A DNA stretch of 5,547 nucleotides from JBAPRR01 sp049281195. GTDB lineage: Bacteria > Actinomycetota > Acidimicrobiia > Acidimicrobiales > CAVXTF01. The stretch's first letter is position 1. Every line of letters begins with the position of its first letter. The notes below the pieces were generated by a model. It saw only the letters and a program-made list of their open reading frames with translations, did not search any database and was not told the DNA's origin. A program made the translations under genes and the position numbers. Positions 1-5,547 of the stretch are shown in pieces. The stretch covers positions 1 to 5,547 of the forward strand of contig JBAPRR010000106.1 in NCBI GenBank assembly GCA_049281195.1. The letters are read 5' to 3'.

Positions 1-80
1 GCTATGGGTATTGATTCGACAACGACCCGCACTCTGCCAGGCAAAATGGCCACAGAGCGCGGTTAGGATTAGCGATCCAA

Positions 81-3000
81 ATGTGGAGCGCCGATGGGGG
101 GAGGGGGCGGGCTCCGATGACCAGCGCATCCTCGAGAGCCCGCGTCGGCGCGCGTCGGGACTTCTCGGGTGCAGTCAGCGGGATCGTCGTGCGCTATGTG
201 CGCGCTATGCGGTCCCCAACAGCCGTTCTTCGGATGCTCGACGATGCGGGAGACAACCGCGCCCCTCGAACTCTGGAGGAGCCCACGTGCTGGTCGACGT
301 ACGACGAGGTCGTCGATCTTTTCGGCGCGGCCGGGCGCATCCTCGGCGATCCCGACGTCGGCTTTCATCTGGGCAGAGCGTTCATCGGCCAGTTCGAGTC
401 GACCGAGATAGCCGACCTGGTGCGCGGCACGGGGGCCATGAGCGAACTGCTCCGTTCCGCGATCGCCAGCCTCAACAAGATGTCCCCTATCGCGACTGTC
501 GATGTGGTCGACGAGAAGGGATCGACGGCAGTGGTCAGGGTCCGGACGCACGAGCCGTTTCAGCGGCACATATACATATGTGACTTCACCAAGGGAGTTC
601 TCTCGGCGATTCCGACGTTGCTCGGATCGGGGCCACTGAAGTTGACCGAGCTCGAGTGCCAGGCTCGCGGAGGTCGCTACTGCCGTTACGTCCTCGACTG
701 GGCACACCCGTCAGAAGAGATAGTCGCCGTCGTTCGGAAAGAGGATGAACGCGATGTCCTCACGAGCACTGTGCCGGTCAACCAGGTGCTCGACGATCTC
801 AGTGAGCCTGAACCACTCATTGGGCCCGAATCCGACGACTTGAGCGAGCGGCTCGAAGAGGCATATGCGACGGCAGCGGATCTGGTGGCGACCGACGGGG
901 TCGAAGCCGTGCTCCGCCGCATAGCCAGCCGGGCGGAGCGATCGATCGGGGCTTCGGGATACGTGATGGTCGTCACCGGTCCGCGAGGGCGCCCGTTGCA
1001 ACTTCACTCTGGCTCAGTCGCAGACAGCGATCTCACGGACCTGGTTACAAGTGTCCTGTCCGCAACGGCTTCTAGCCCCGGACCCGACGTGTTGACCGTC
1101 GACATCGAGTCGCCTCGCAACCACTACGGAAGGCTTGCCTGTTTTCCCACCCCCGAGGGTTTTGCAGACGACGCTAAAGACGTCCTCGCCGCCTACGCGG
1201 CCTACGCTGCGGCCGCGCTCGACCTGGCCAGTGCGGACGATCAAGTCCACCGTTCAGACGAGTCCGCCGAGTCGCTGCTCGACTTCTCACGAGCCCTGGC
1301 CGGGGCCGCGACCGTGGACGACATCGCGTGGAGGCTCGCCGAGACCGTCCCGTCGGTGATCGGAAGCGACCGCAGCACGGTCATGCTCTGGGACACAGAG
1401 GAACAGGTCCTGACAGTTAGAGCTGCCACGGGACCTGCGGCCGCCGCGGCCATGGCCGGCGACAATCCTGATAGCAGAGCCGGATACCGAATCGAACGGG
1501 CTTCCACAGTGCTGTTCGAAAGAGTCCTTCACACTCACGAGATCCTCGTCGTCGACAGTTCGACAGACGACGAACTCATCCGGTCGGTACTCGAGGCCAC
1601 CGACACGGCGTGCTCGGTGATCGCTCCTCTGTTCGCGTCAGAAGAGTTCTTCGGCGTTGTTCTCGCGAACTTTGATCAACCTCCGAAGAAGGATCCCCGT
1701 GCGGATTTCGAGTTGCAGACGAGGCTCGCGAGCCTGGCCGACCACGCGGTAATAGCAATGCAGAACACGCGTCTCTTGGAGCAGGTCACGCACCTCGCAT
1801 GGCACGACTCCCTCACGAGCCTTCCAAATCGGAGACTTCTCGAAGACCGCGTCAACCAGGAACTGGTGCGAGCACGCAGAAACGGCGAGTCGACTTGCAT
1901 GTTCTTCATCGACCTCGACCGGTTAAAGGAGGTGAACGACAACTTCGGGCACGCCGCAGGAGACGACCTGATCCGAAGCGTTGCGAGCAGGCTCGTCGAC
2001 ACGGTCAGACGGCAGGACACCGTGGCCCGGCTCGGTGGTGACGAGTTCGCAGTACTGCTCCCTGGTCTCGCCGATCTGGGAGACATCGACACTCTGGCTC
2101 GGCGGACCCTCGATGCACTGCGCCGGCGCTACACCCTCATCGGCAAAGAAGTTCATGTTTCGGGTTCCATCGGCATCGCAGTGGCTCCGGGACACGGAGA
2201 GACCTACGACGAGCTTTTGTCGAACGCGGACGCAGCCATGTACAGGGCCAAATCAATGGGCCGTGATACCTACCAGCTCTACAGCGTCCCCGATGGTGCG
2301 GCCCGTCCGGACATCCAGCTCGAAGTCGATCTGAAGCACGCCGTCGAACGGTCCGAGATGACCGTCCTCTATCAACCGGTGGTCGACATGCGCAGCTCCG
2401 AAGTTGTCGGCGTCGAGGCGTTGACCCGGTGGCAACACCCGGTGCGCGGCATTCTCAACCCCGAGGTCTTTCTCGGCATCCCCGGTGATCCAGAGGTGAT
2501 GGCGGGGATCGACGCATGGGTTGTTCACGAGGCGTGCAGGCAGATGGCCGCTTGGAGAAGCAAGGGTCTCGGCGGTATGCCGGTGTCTGTGAACGTGACA
2601 GCCAGGAGCCTCGCTTCTACGACATTCCTCGAGTCCGTTGAATCTGCGATCCAGACTTGGAAGATCAAGTCCGGGACCCTCGAGCTCGAACTGTCCAATC
2701 TCGCTTCCCTGGAAACGGATAGCCCGTCGCGACGTGGGATCAACCGCCTTGCCGCTCACGGACTCCGCTTTGCAGTCGACGATGTCGGCACCGCGAGCGC
2801 AGCGTCGTCCGGCATCGATGCGATACCGGTGTCGACGTTGAAGCTGGAGAGCTCTTTCGTGCAGACGGTCAGCGAGGACGAAGAGACCGCGGCGCTCGTG
2901 TCGGCGATCGTCGCCCTCACCTCTCGCCACGGGATCGCCTGTGTGGCTGAAGGAGTCGAAACCCAGGCGCAGGCGCGCTCGCTTTTGAACCAGGGCTGCT

Positions 3001-3104
3001 ACCTGGCGCAGGGCTTCCTGTTCAGCCCACCGCTCCTGCCAAGCGACGTGGAGCAGGTGCTCGGGGTCGGTCAGGATGCCTCGTCCCGGGATCGGCCGGC
3101 CTGA
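81..3104 (+). CDS. V4R-GAF-GAF-GGDEF-EAL cyclic-di-GMP signalling protein
   Basis: Predicted cytosolic c-di-GMP enzyme of 1007 residues with no membrane segment or signal peptide. Residues about 30-207 resemble the V4R/XylR-N small-molecule sensor, ending in an ECxARGxxxC block (C193, C201), with E190 and C167 completing a zinc-type set. Residues about 256-385 and 396-567 look like GAF domains; the first is weak. GGDEF spans about 568-735, with DSLTSLPNR at 576-584, FIDLD at 609-613, GGDEF at 652-656 and the inhibitory RxxD at 643-646, so cyclase activity is likely. EAL spans about 745-995. It keeps E779, N838, E870, D900, D901, K921, E957 and Q977, but the loop-6 motif is DVGTASAA and the following-strand Glu is N873, so phosphodiesterase activity is doubtful. 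I give the longest start. ATG at 117 (residue 13) has the better purine-rich upstream stretch and would give 995 residues. Ligand unknown. Confidence 0.93.
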   Translation: MWSADGGRGRAPMTSASSRARVGARRDFSGAVSGIVVRYVRAMRSPTAVLRMLDDAGDNRAPRTLEEPTCWSTYDEVVDLFGAAGRILGDPDVGFHLGRAFIGQFESTEIADLVRGTGAMSELLRSAIASLNKMSPIATVDVVDEKGSTAVVRVRTHEPFQRHIYICDFTKGVLSAIPTLLGSGPLKLTELECQARGGRYCRYVLDWAHPSEEIVAVVRKEDERDVLTSTVPVNQVLDDLSEPEPLIGPESDDLSERLEEAYATAADLVATDGVEAVLRRIASRAERSIGASGYVMVVTGPRGRPLQLHSGSVADSDLTDLVTSVLSATASSPGPDVLTVDIESPRNHYGRLACFPTPEGFADDAKDVLAAYAAYAAAALDLASADDQVHRSDESAESLLDFSRALAGAATVDDIAWRLAETVPSVIGSDRSTVMLWDTEEQVLTVRAATGPAAAAAMAGDNPDSRAGYRIERASTVLFERVLHTHEILVVDSSTDDELIRSVLEATDTACSVIAPLFASEEFFGVVLANFDQPPKKDPRADFELQTRLASLADHAVIAMQNTRLLEQVTHLAWHDSLTSLPNRRLLEDRVNQELVRARRNGESTCMFFIDLDRLKEVNDNFGHAAGDDLIRSVASRLVDTVRRQDTVARLGGDEFAVLLPGLADLGDIDTLARRTLDALRRRYTLIGKEVHVSGSIGIAVAPGHGETYDELLSNADAAMYRAKSMGRDTYQLYSVPDGAARPDIQLEVDLKHAVERSEMTVLYQPVVDMRSSEVVGVEALTRWQHPVRGILNPEVFLGIPGDPEVMAGIDAWVVHEACRQMAAWRSKGLGGMPVSVNVTARSLASTTFLESVESAIQTWKIKSGTLELELSNLASLETDSPSRRGINRLAAHGLRFAVDDVGTASAASSGIDAIPVSTLKLESSFVQTVSEDEETAALVSAIVALTSRHGIACVAEGVETQAQARSLLNQGCYLAQGFLFSPPLLPSDVEQVLGVGQDASSRDRPA
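100..107 (+). promoter_or_regulatory. Possible ribosome binding site for an internal start at 117
   Basis: A purine run GGAGGGGG ends 9 bases before the ATG at 117, in frame with the c-di-GMP gene. The ATG at 81 has only an AGGA at 65-68, with a 12-base spacer. The first 12 residues from 81 are Gly/Arg-rich with no domain character, so 117 may be the true start. Neither site is decisive. Confidence 0.4.
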
Positions 3105-3106
3105 CC
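3069..3106 (+). other. Inverted repeat across the stop of the c-di-GMP gene
   Basis: GGTCAGG at 3069-3075 is the exact reverse complement of CCTGACC at 3100-3106. The 24-base interior contains the 8-base palindrome TCCCGGGA. The stop codon TGA (3102-3104) lies in the right arm. A weaker TCGGC/GCCGA stem with a 6-base loop follows at 3111-3126. Neither is followed by a T-run, so this is not a classical intrinsic terminator. It could be a U-less terminator or 3' stabilising structure, or chance in GC-rich DNA. Confidence 0.25.
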
Positions 3107-3184
3107 CTGATCGGCCCAAAAGCCGAGCATCCGCGAGCGGGCCAGGCACGGGCACTACCTTCGATCGAGCCCCTGGAGGAGGCG

Positions 3185-3203
3185 CCGCCTGGGATCCAGG
3201 CGG
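3185..3203 (+). promoter_or_regulatory. GC-rich leader hairpin just upstream of the zinc-ribbon gene
   Basis: CCGCCTGG (3185-3192) and CCAGGCGG (3196-3203) form a perfect 8-bp stem with a 3-base GAT loop, ending 4 bases before the Shine-Dalgarno sequence. There is no U-tract, so it is unlikely to be a terminator. An outer pairing, CCTTCG (3158-3163) with CGAAGG (3206-3211), would enclose this hairpin and cover the start of the Shine-Dalgarno sequence. An alternative is CCTGG at 3172-3176 pairing with CCAGG at 3196-3200. A translational control element or mRNA-stabilising structure is possible; function is inferred only. Confidence 0.45.
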
Positions 3204-3207
3204 AACG

Positions 3208-3215
3208 AAGGAGGA
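3208..3215 (+). promoter_or_regulatory. Strong ribosome binding site that sets the GTG start at 3223
   Basis: AAGGAGGA sits 7 bases before a GTG codon. It is a near-perfect anti-16S match and the best in the window. It shows that the small protein starts at 3223 and not at the in-frame ATG at 3076, which lies inside the preceding gene and would add a low-complexity Pro/Gly/Arg leader. Confidence 0.85.
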
Positions 3216-3222
3216 GACGGTC

Positions 3223-3378
3223 GTGGCAAACTACGAGGGATATTGCGTGAAATGCCGTGAAAAGCGTCAGTTCGACGGACAAGAGGTCGAGCTGGCGAAC
3301 GGTCGAAAGGCAGCCCAGGGCCAGTGCCCTGAGTGCGGAACGAAGATGAACAGGATCCTCGGTAAGCAGAAGGCCTAG
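3223..3378 (+). CDS. Small two-CxxC zinc-ribbon protein, DUF5679-like
   Basis: A 51-residue protein starting at GTG. It has one CxxC near the N-terminus (YCVKC, C8 and C11) and a second at C35 and C38 (CPECGTKM), about 24 residues apart, the layout of a single four-cysteine zinc ribbon. The segment between them (ELANGRKAAQGQ) and the basic tail (GKQKA) match my memory of the DUF5679 family, short proteins of unknown function common in actinobacteria. The net charge looks basic, so nucleic-acid or ribosome contact is conceivable but unproven. It is probably transcribed alone or by read-through from the c-di-GMP gene 118 bases upstream. Its stop lies 7 bases from the stop of the convergent phosphatase gene. 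Family assignment is fairly sure; function is unknown. Confidence 0.85.
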   Translation: MANYEGYCVKCREKRQFDGQEVELANGRKAAQGQCPECGTKMNRILGKQKA

Positions 3379-3385
3379 CAGGACA

Positions 3386-4336
3386 TCACTTTCTTCCGAG
3401 GGCGTCGAGGATCGCGCCCTCGCGAAGACCCCATTCACTCACCACATATCTCTCGACGTCCAAGGCTGCGGCAGTCGCCGCAAGGATCGTCGCCCCGACC
3501 GGGAGAACGGCGGCACGACGGCGGTTCATTCCGGGCATCGCCAGTCGCTCCTCGAGCGACATCGGCGTGAGAGCGATGGCGAGCTCGTTCAGTTGCTTAG
3601 CCGGCAGCTCGACTTGATTCACGTTCATATTGGCGCCCGACAGTGCCGGTCGTCCCCGCGATGCGGCGAGGCGTCCGAGCGCTCTCGAGGTGCCACCACT
3701 CAAAAGGGACCGGCGAGCTATCCCTGGAAATGCCGCGATGTCCGACGCCACCTGGCTCACGACCTCGATGGTCATGTCCCATACCTTCCTACGGTCGGAC
3801 TCGGTCATCGGATCGGGCGAACCGACCGCGGCACGCAATCGTGCCGCTCCTACCGGGAGGCTGGTCGCAAGATCCAGACCGTTGCCGTGGCGCATGATGA
3901 CCTCGAGGCTCCCCCCTCCGAGGTCGAACCCGACCACGGGCGAGTTTCCCGTCCACAGGCTCGCGGTCTGCCCGATGAAACAGAGCCGGGCTTCCTCTTT
4001 CCCGTCGAGGACCCGGATCTTTCGGCCGATGGCGCGTTCCAGCCTGCGCACGACGGAAGGGCCGTTTGACGCCTCGCGTAGCGCTGCTGTACCCAGGGCC
4101 ACGACAACGTCGCAGCCCTCGGCCTCGAGGGCCCGTCGAAGTCGTCTCGCCGCTGCCACTGCGGCTGAAGCACGTTCAGAAGTGATGGTCCCACCTGTGC
4201 CGAGGGCCGCTCCCAATTGAAGCACCGCTCTGCGCCGGAGAACTGGTTGGAGAGTCTTTCCCCCGTCAGAGGTCTCACAGATGAACAGGTGAAACGAGCT
4301 GCTGCCGAGATCGAAAACAGCTGCTCTCGTCACCAC
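3386..4336 (-). CDS. Ppx/GppA family phosphatase (exopolyphosphatase / pppGpp phosphohydrolase)
   Basis: Short Ppx/GppA protein of the ASKHA (actin/hexokinase) fold, 316 residues from the GTG at 4336. The family releases phosphate from polyphosphate and/or converts pppGpp to ppGpp; which substrate applies here cannot be read from sequence. Motifs in order: phosphate-1 loop DLGSSS at 9-14 (usual form DIGSNS), GTAALREA at 82-89, GKEEARL at 112-118 with the likely catalytic Glu at 114 or 115, phosphate-2 motif DLGGGSLE at 138-145 (D138 and E145 as probable metal ligands), SLPVGAARL at 159-167, SGGTSRALGRLA at 213-224 and SEWGLREGAIL near 300-310. There is no C-terminal HD domain, as in short actinobacterial Ppx proteins. 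The start is uncertain: GTG at 4333 or 4360, or TTG at 4408 overlapping the upstream gene, are also in frame, and none has a good Shine-Dalgarno. Probably co-transcribed with the DoxX-Rieske gene. Confidence 0.9.
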   Translation of the reverse strand: MVTRAAVFDLGSSSFHLFICETSDGGKTLQPVLRRRAVLQLGAALGTGGTITSERASAAVAAARRLRRALEAEGCDVVVALGTAALREASNGPSVVRRLERAIGRKIRVLDGKEEARLCFIGQTASLWTGNSPVVGFDLGGGSLEVIMRHGNGLDLATSLPVGAARLRAAVGSPDPMTESDRRKVWDMTIEVVSQVASDIAAFPGIARRSLLSGGTSRALGRLAASRGRPALSGANMNVNQVELPAKQLNELAIALTPMSLEERLAMPGMNRRRAAVLPVGATILAATAAALDVERYVVSEWGLREGAILDALGRK

Positions 4337-4394
4337 GGGGGGTGACCGTACCGCGGGCACCCGGTGATGAGGCGAATAAGAGGGTGAAGCGGGT

Positions 4395-5546
4395 TCAGCT
4401 CTGCACAAAAAGGTCGCCGTCAGATCCCAGAGTGAGCGGGATCTGGGGCAACGGCTCTACAGCCGGGCCTTGGACCACCTGACCGGTCGTGGCATTGAAG
4501 ATCGATTCGTGGCAAGGACAGTGGAACTCGAGGGGCGACCCGGTGGGCGGGTTCACCGTGCAGCCCGCATGAGTGCATATCGCGCTGAACGCTACGTACT
4601 TCCCCTTCGTAGGTTGAACAACGTAGGCGGGCTGTTGATTATCCGGGTCGGTGAAGCTCGCTGCGCCTCCGACGGGAACCTTGGATGCCAGGCCGATCCG
4701 GGTTCCACTCTGGCTTCCAGACGGGCTGGTTCCGCTCGTCGTACCGGTCGATCCGCCGGTCGTCGTGGCGGTCGATCCCCCGCTTGTCGTGGCTGTCGAT
4801 CCTCCCGACAATGAAGGCGCGCCCCCGGTGCCACTCGCTTGCTGGGATCCGGATGCTGCCCGACCGATTGCGGCTGTCGCCCCAGCCAAAAAGCATCCAA
4901 CGGCTGCCACGGCTCCGGCCACGCCGAGCTTTCTGACAAAGGCCCGACGGTCGAGATCGGCATCATTTTGAACGCCGTCCGGCTTGCGCAAAGAGTTGCG
5001 AACGAAGGTATCCACAGACAGAGGGGTCGTGCCTGCGAGCACGAGAGGGGTCCAGGCGAACACGAACACAATGTCCGACCCGAAGTAATAGGGCCACGTA
5101 TCGAAGCTGACTGTGAGGAAAAAGATCAAAGAAAGGAGCATCCCGCCGGCTGCAGCAAGGCGACTGAAGAGACCGAGCGCCACCCCGAGACCCACCGCGA
5201 TCTCGGCGAGTGCAATGGCAAGGCCGAAGGCAACGGGAGCGTGAAGCGCCATGCGGACGAGGAAGTGGACAGGACTCGTCTGCAATGAGGCCTGGAGCTG
5301 TTGCTGGATCGATCCCGGAGCCCCGGCGGTGAAGAACTGGCGATTGGAGATCTTCTGCAGCCCCGCGAAGACAAAAGTGAACCCGAGGAACGCACGAAGT
5401 GGAAGCAGCACCCACAGCGGGAGGGTTTCCGACTTAGCGGTGTCGACGAGAGAACCGATCCTGTTCTGGTGTCCGGATATGGGTCGCGGCGAGGTCACCT
5501 CCCCCGTCGAATCGGTGGCTTCACCAGGATGAACATCAGTACTCAT
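4395..5546 (-). CDS. DoxX-like membrane domain fused to a Tat-type Rieske [2Fe-2S] domain
   Basis: 383 residues; ATG at 5546, one base inside the window edge, so the ribosome site and any longer start are out of view. Residues about 42-175 form four hydrophobic segments (about 42-62, 103-126, 129-148, 157-175) with DoxX-like sequence (LRAFLGFTFVFAGLQKI). Basic residues after the fourth (R183, R187, K188) put that end in the cytoplasm. Then DRRAFVRKL (199-207) and a hydrophobic run to about 228 look like an internal twin-arginine signal-anchor. A Gly/Ser/Thr linker (about 232-282) leads to a Rieske domain with CTHAGC (C324, H326, C329) and CPCHES (C343, H346), a complete 2Cys-2His cluster set, and a Pro-loop GPAVEPLP at 360-367. 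Predicted topology puts the cluster outside the cytoplasm. A role in quinol or electron-transfer chemistry is likely; the partner is unknown. Confidence 0.9.
   Translation of the reverse strand: MSTDVHPGEATDSTGEVTSPRPISGHQNRIGSLVDTAKSETLPLWVLLPLRAFLGFTFVFAGLQKISNRQFFTAGAPGSIQQQLQASLQTSPVHFLVRMALHAPVAFGLAIALAEIAVGLGVALGLFSRLAAAGGMLLSLIFFLTVSFDTWPYYFGSDIVFVFAWTPLVLAGTTPLSVDTFVRNSLRKPDGVQNDADLDRRAFVRKLGVAGAVAAVGCFLAGATAAIGRAASGSQQASGTGGAPSLSGGSTATTSGGSTATTTGGSTGTTSGTSPSGSQSGTRIGLASKVPVGGAASFTDPDNQQPAYVVQPTKGKYVAFSAICTHAGCTVNPPTGSPLEFHCPCHESIFNATTGQVVQGPAVEPLPQIPLTLGSDGDLFVQS
4734..4805 (-). repeat. Three tandem 24-base repeats encoding the Gly/Ser/Thr linker
   Basis: Read on the - strand, three imperfect 24-base units encode GGSTATTS, GGSTATTT and GGSTGTTS (residues 248-271) of the DoxX-Rieske protein. 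The shared core GGATCGAC recurs in each unit. Copy changes would be in frame and would lengthen or shorten the tether between the membrane anchor and the Rieske head without breaking the gene. Confidence 0.85.
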
Positions 5547-5547
5547 G

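Noticed and set aside
11..69. Possible promoter upstream of the c-di-GMP gene (TTGATT at 11-16, TAGGAT at 64-69)
   Set aside because: The two hexamers are far from the 16-18 base spacing and neither has a fitting partner. Too little upstream sequence is available.
11..583. Open frame of 190 codons on the + strand overlapping the start of the c-di-GMP gene
   Set aside because: The translation is almost pure Arg/Ser/Pro/Gly, as expected from a shifted frame of GC-rich coding DNA. No domain is visible.
69..707. Open frame of 212 codons on the - strand opposite the V4R-like domain
   Set aside because: Antisense to the conserved sensor domain, with Arg- and Pro-rich composition and no family resemblance.
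2253..3155. Open frame of 300 codons on the - strand opposite the EAL domain
   Set aside because: It lies entirely antisense to well-conserved EAL coding sequence and its translation is Arg/Asp/His-rich with no recognisable motif. This is typical of a GC-rich shadow frame.
3185..3203. The GC hairpin as an intrinsic terminator of the c-di-GMP gene
   Set aside because: No U-run follows. The sequence runs straight into a ribosome binding site, so a leader element is the better reading.
3076..3222. N-terminal extension of the zinc-ribbon protein from the ATG at 3076
   Set aside because: It overlaps the preceding gene and adds a Pro/Gly/Arg leader. The near-perfect AAGGAGGA lies only before the GTG at 3223, where the family homology starts.
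4734..4805. Tandem repeats as a CRISPR-like array
   Set aside because: The units are contiguous with no spacers and are in-frame coding for a Gly/Ser/Thr linker.
4839..5288. Open frame of 149 codons on the + strand opposite the DoxX domain
   Set aside because: Shadow of the DoxX-Rieske gene: charged low-complexity product without motifs.

Overview
The window is about 5.5 kb of high-GC DNA (roughly 60-65% G+C by eye). It is densely coding, with strong G/C third-position bias, a GTG start and Gram-positive-style AAGGAGG ribosome binding. Together with a DUF5679-like mini-protein and a DoxX-Rieske fusion, this suggests an actinobacterium, perhaps Acidimicrobiia or a related environmental lineage. 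That placement is an inference from style and gene content, not from a marker gene. I see no rRNA, tRNA, CRISPR array, insertion sequence or phage gene.

Layout: bases 1-80 hold only the upstream end of a leader with no supportable gene. From 81 (or 117) to 3104 on the + strand lies a large soluble cyclic-di-GMP signalling protein. It has a V4R/XylR-N-like sensor with a complete Cys-Glu-Cys-Cys zinc-type pattern, two GAF-like segments, a fully canonical GGDEF domain with I-site, and an EAL domain that keeps its metal ligands and catalytic lysine but has lost loop 6 and the glutamate that supports it. A 118-base gap follows, containing a strong GC hairpin and a possible Shine-Dalgarno-sequestering stem. 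It leads to a 51-residue two-CxxC zinc-ribbon protein (GTG start at 3223). Seven bases after its stop, the convergent - strand pair begins at its 3' end: a Ppx/GppA phosphatase (3386 to about 4336), preceded by a DoxX-Tat-Rieske fusion (4395-5546) whose start codon sits one base from the window edge.

How the genes relate: the two - strand genes are close enough (58 bases) to be co-transcribed. One is a membrane protein that probably carries an extracytoplasmic [2Fe-2S] redox head, the other acts on polyphosphate and/or pppGpp. The + strand gene makes or senses c-di-GMP. A shared role in redox or stress signalling is possible, but nothing in the sequence proves that the + and - strand genes cooperate. 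The most notable points are the V4R-GAF-GAF-GGDEF-EAL protein with its altered EAL, the DoxX-Rieske fusion with an internal twin-arginine segment, and the structured leader of the small zinc-ribbon gene.
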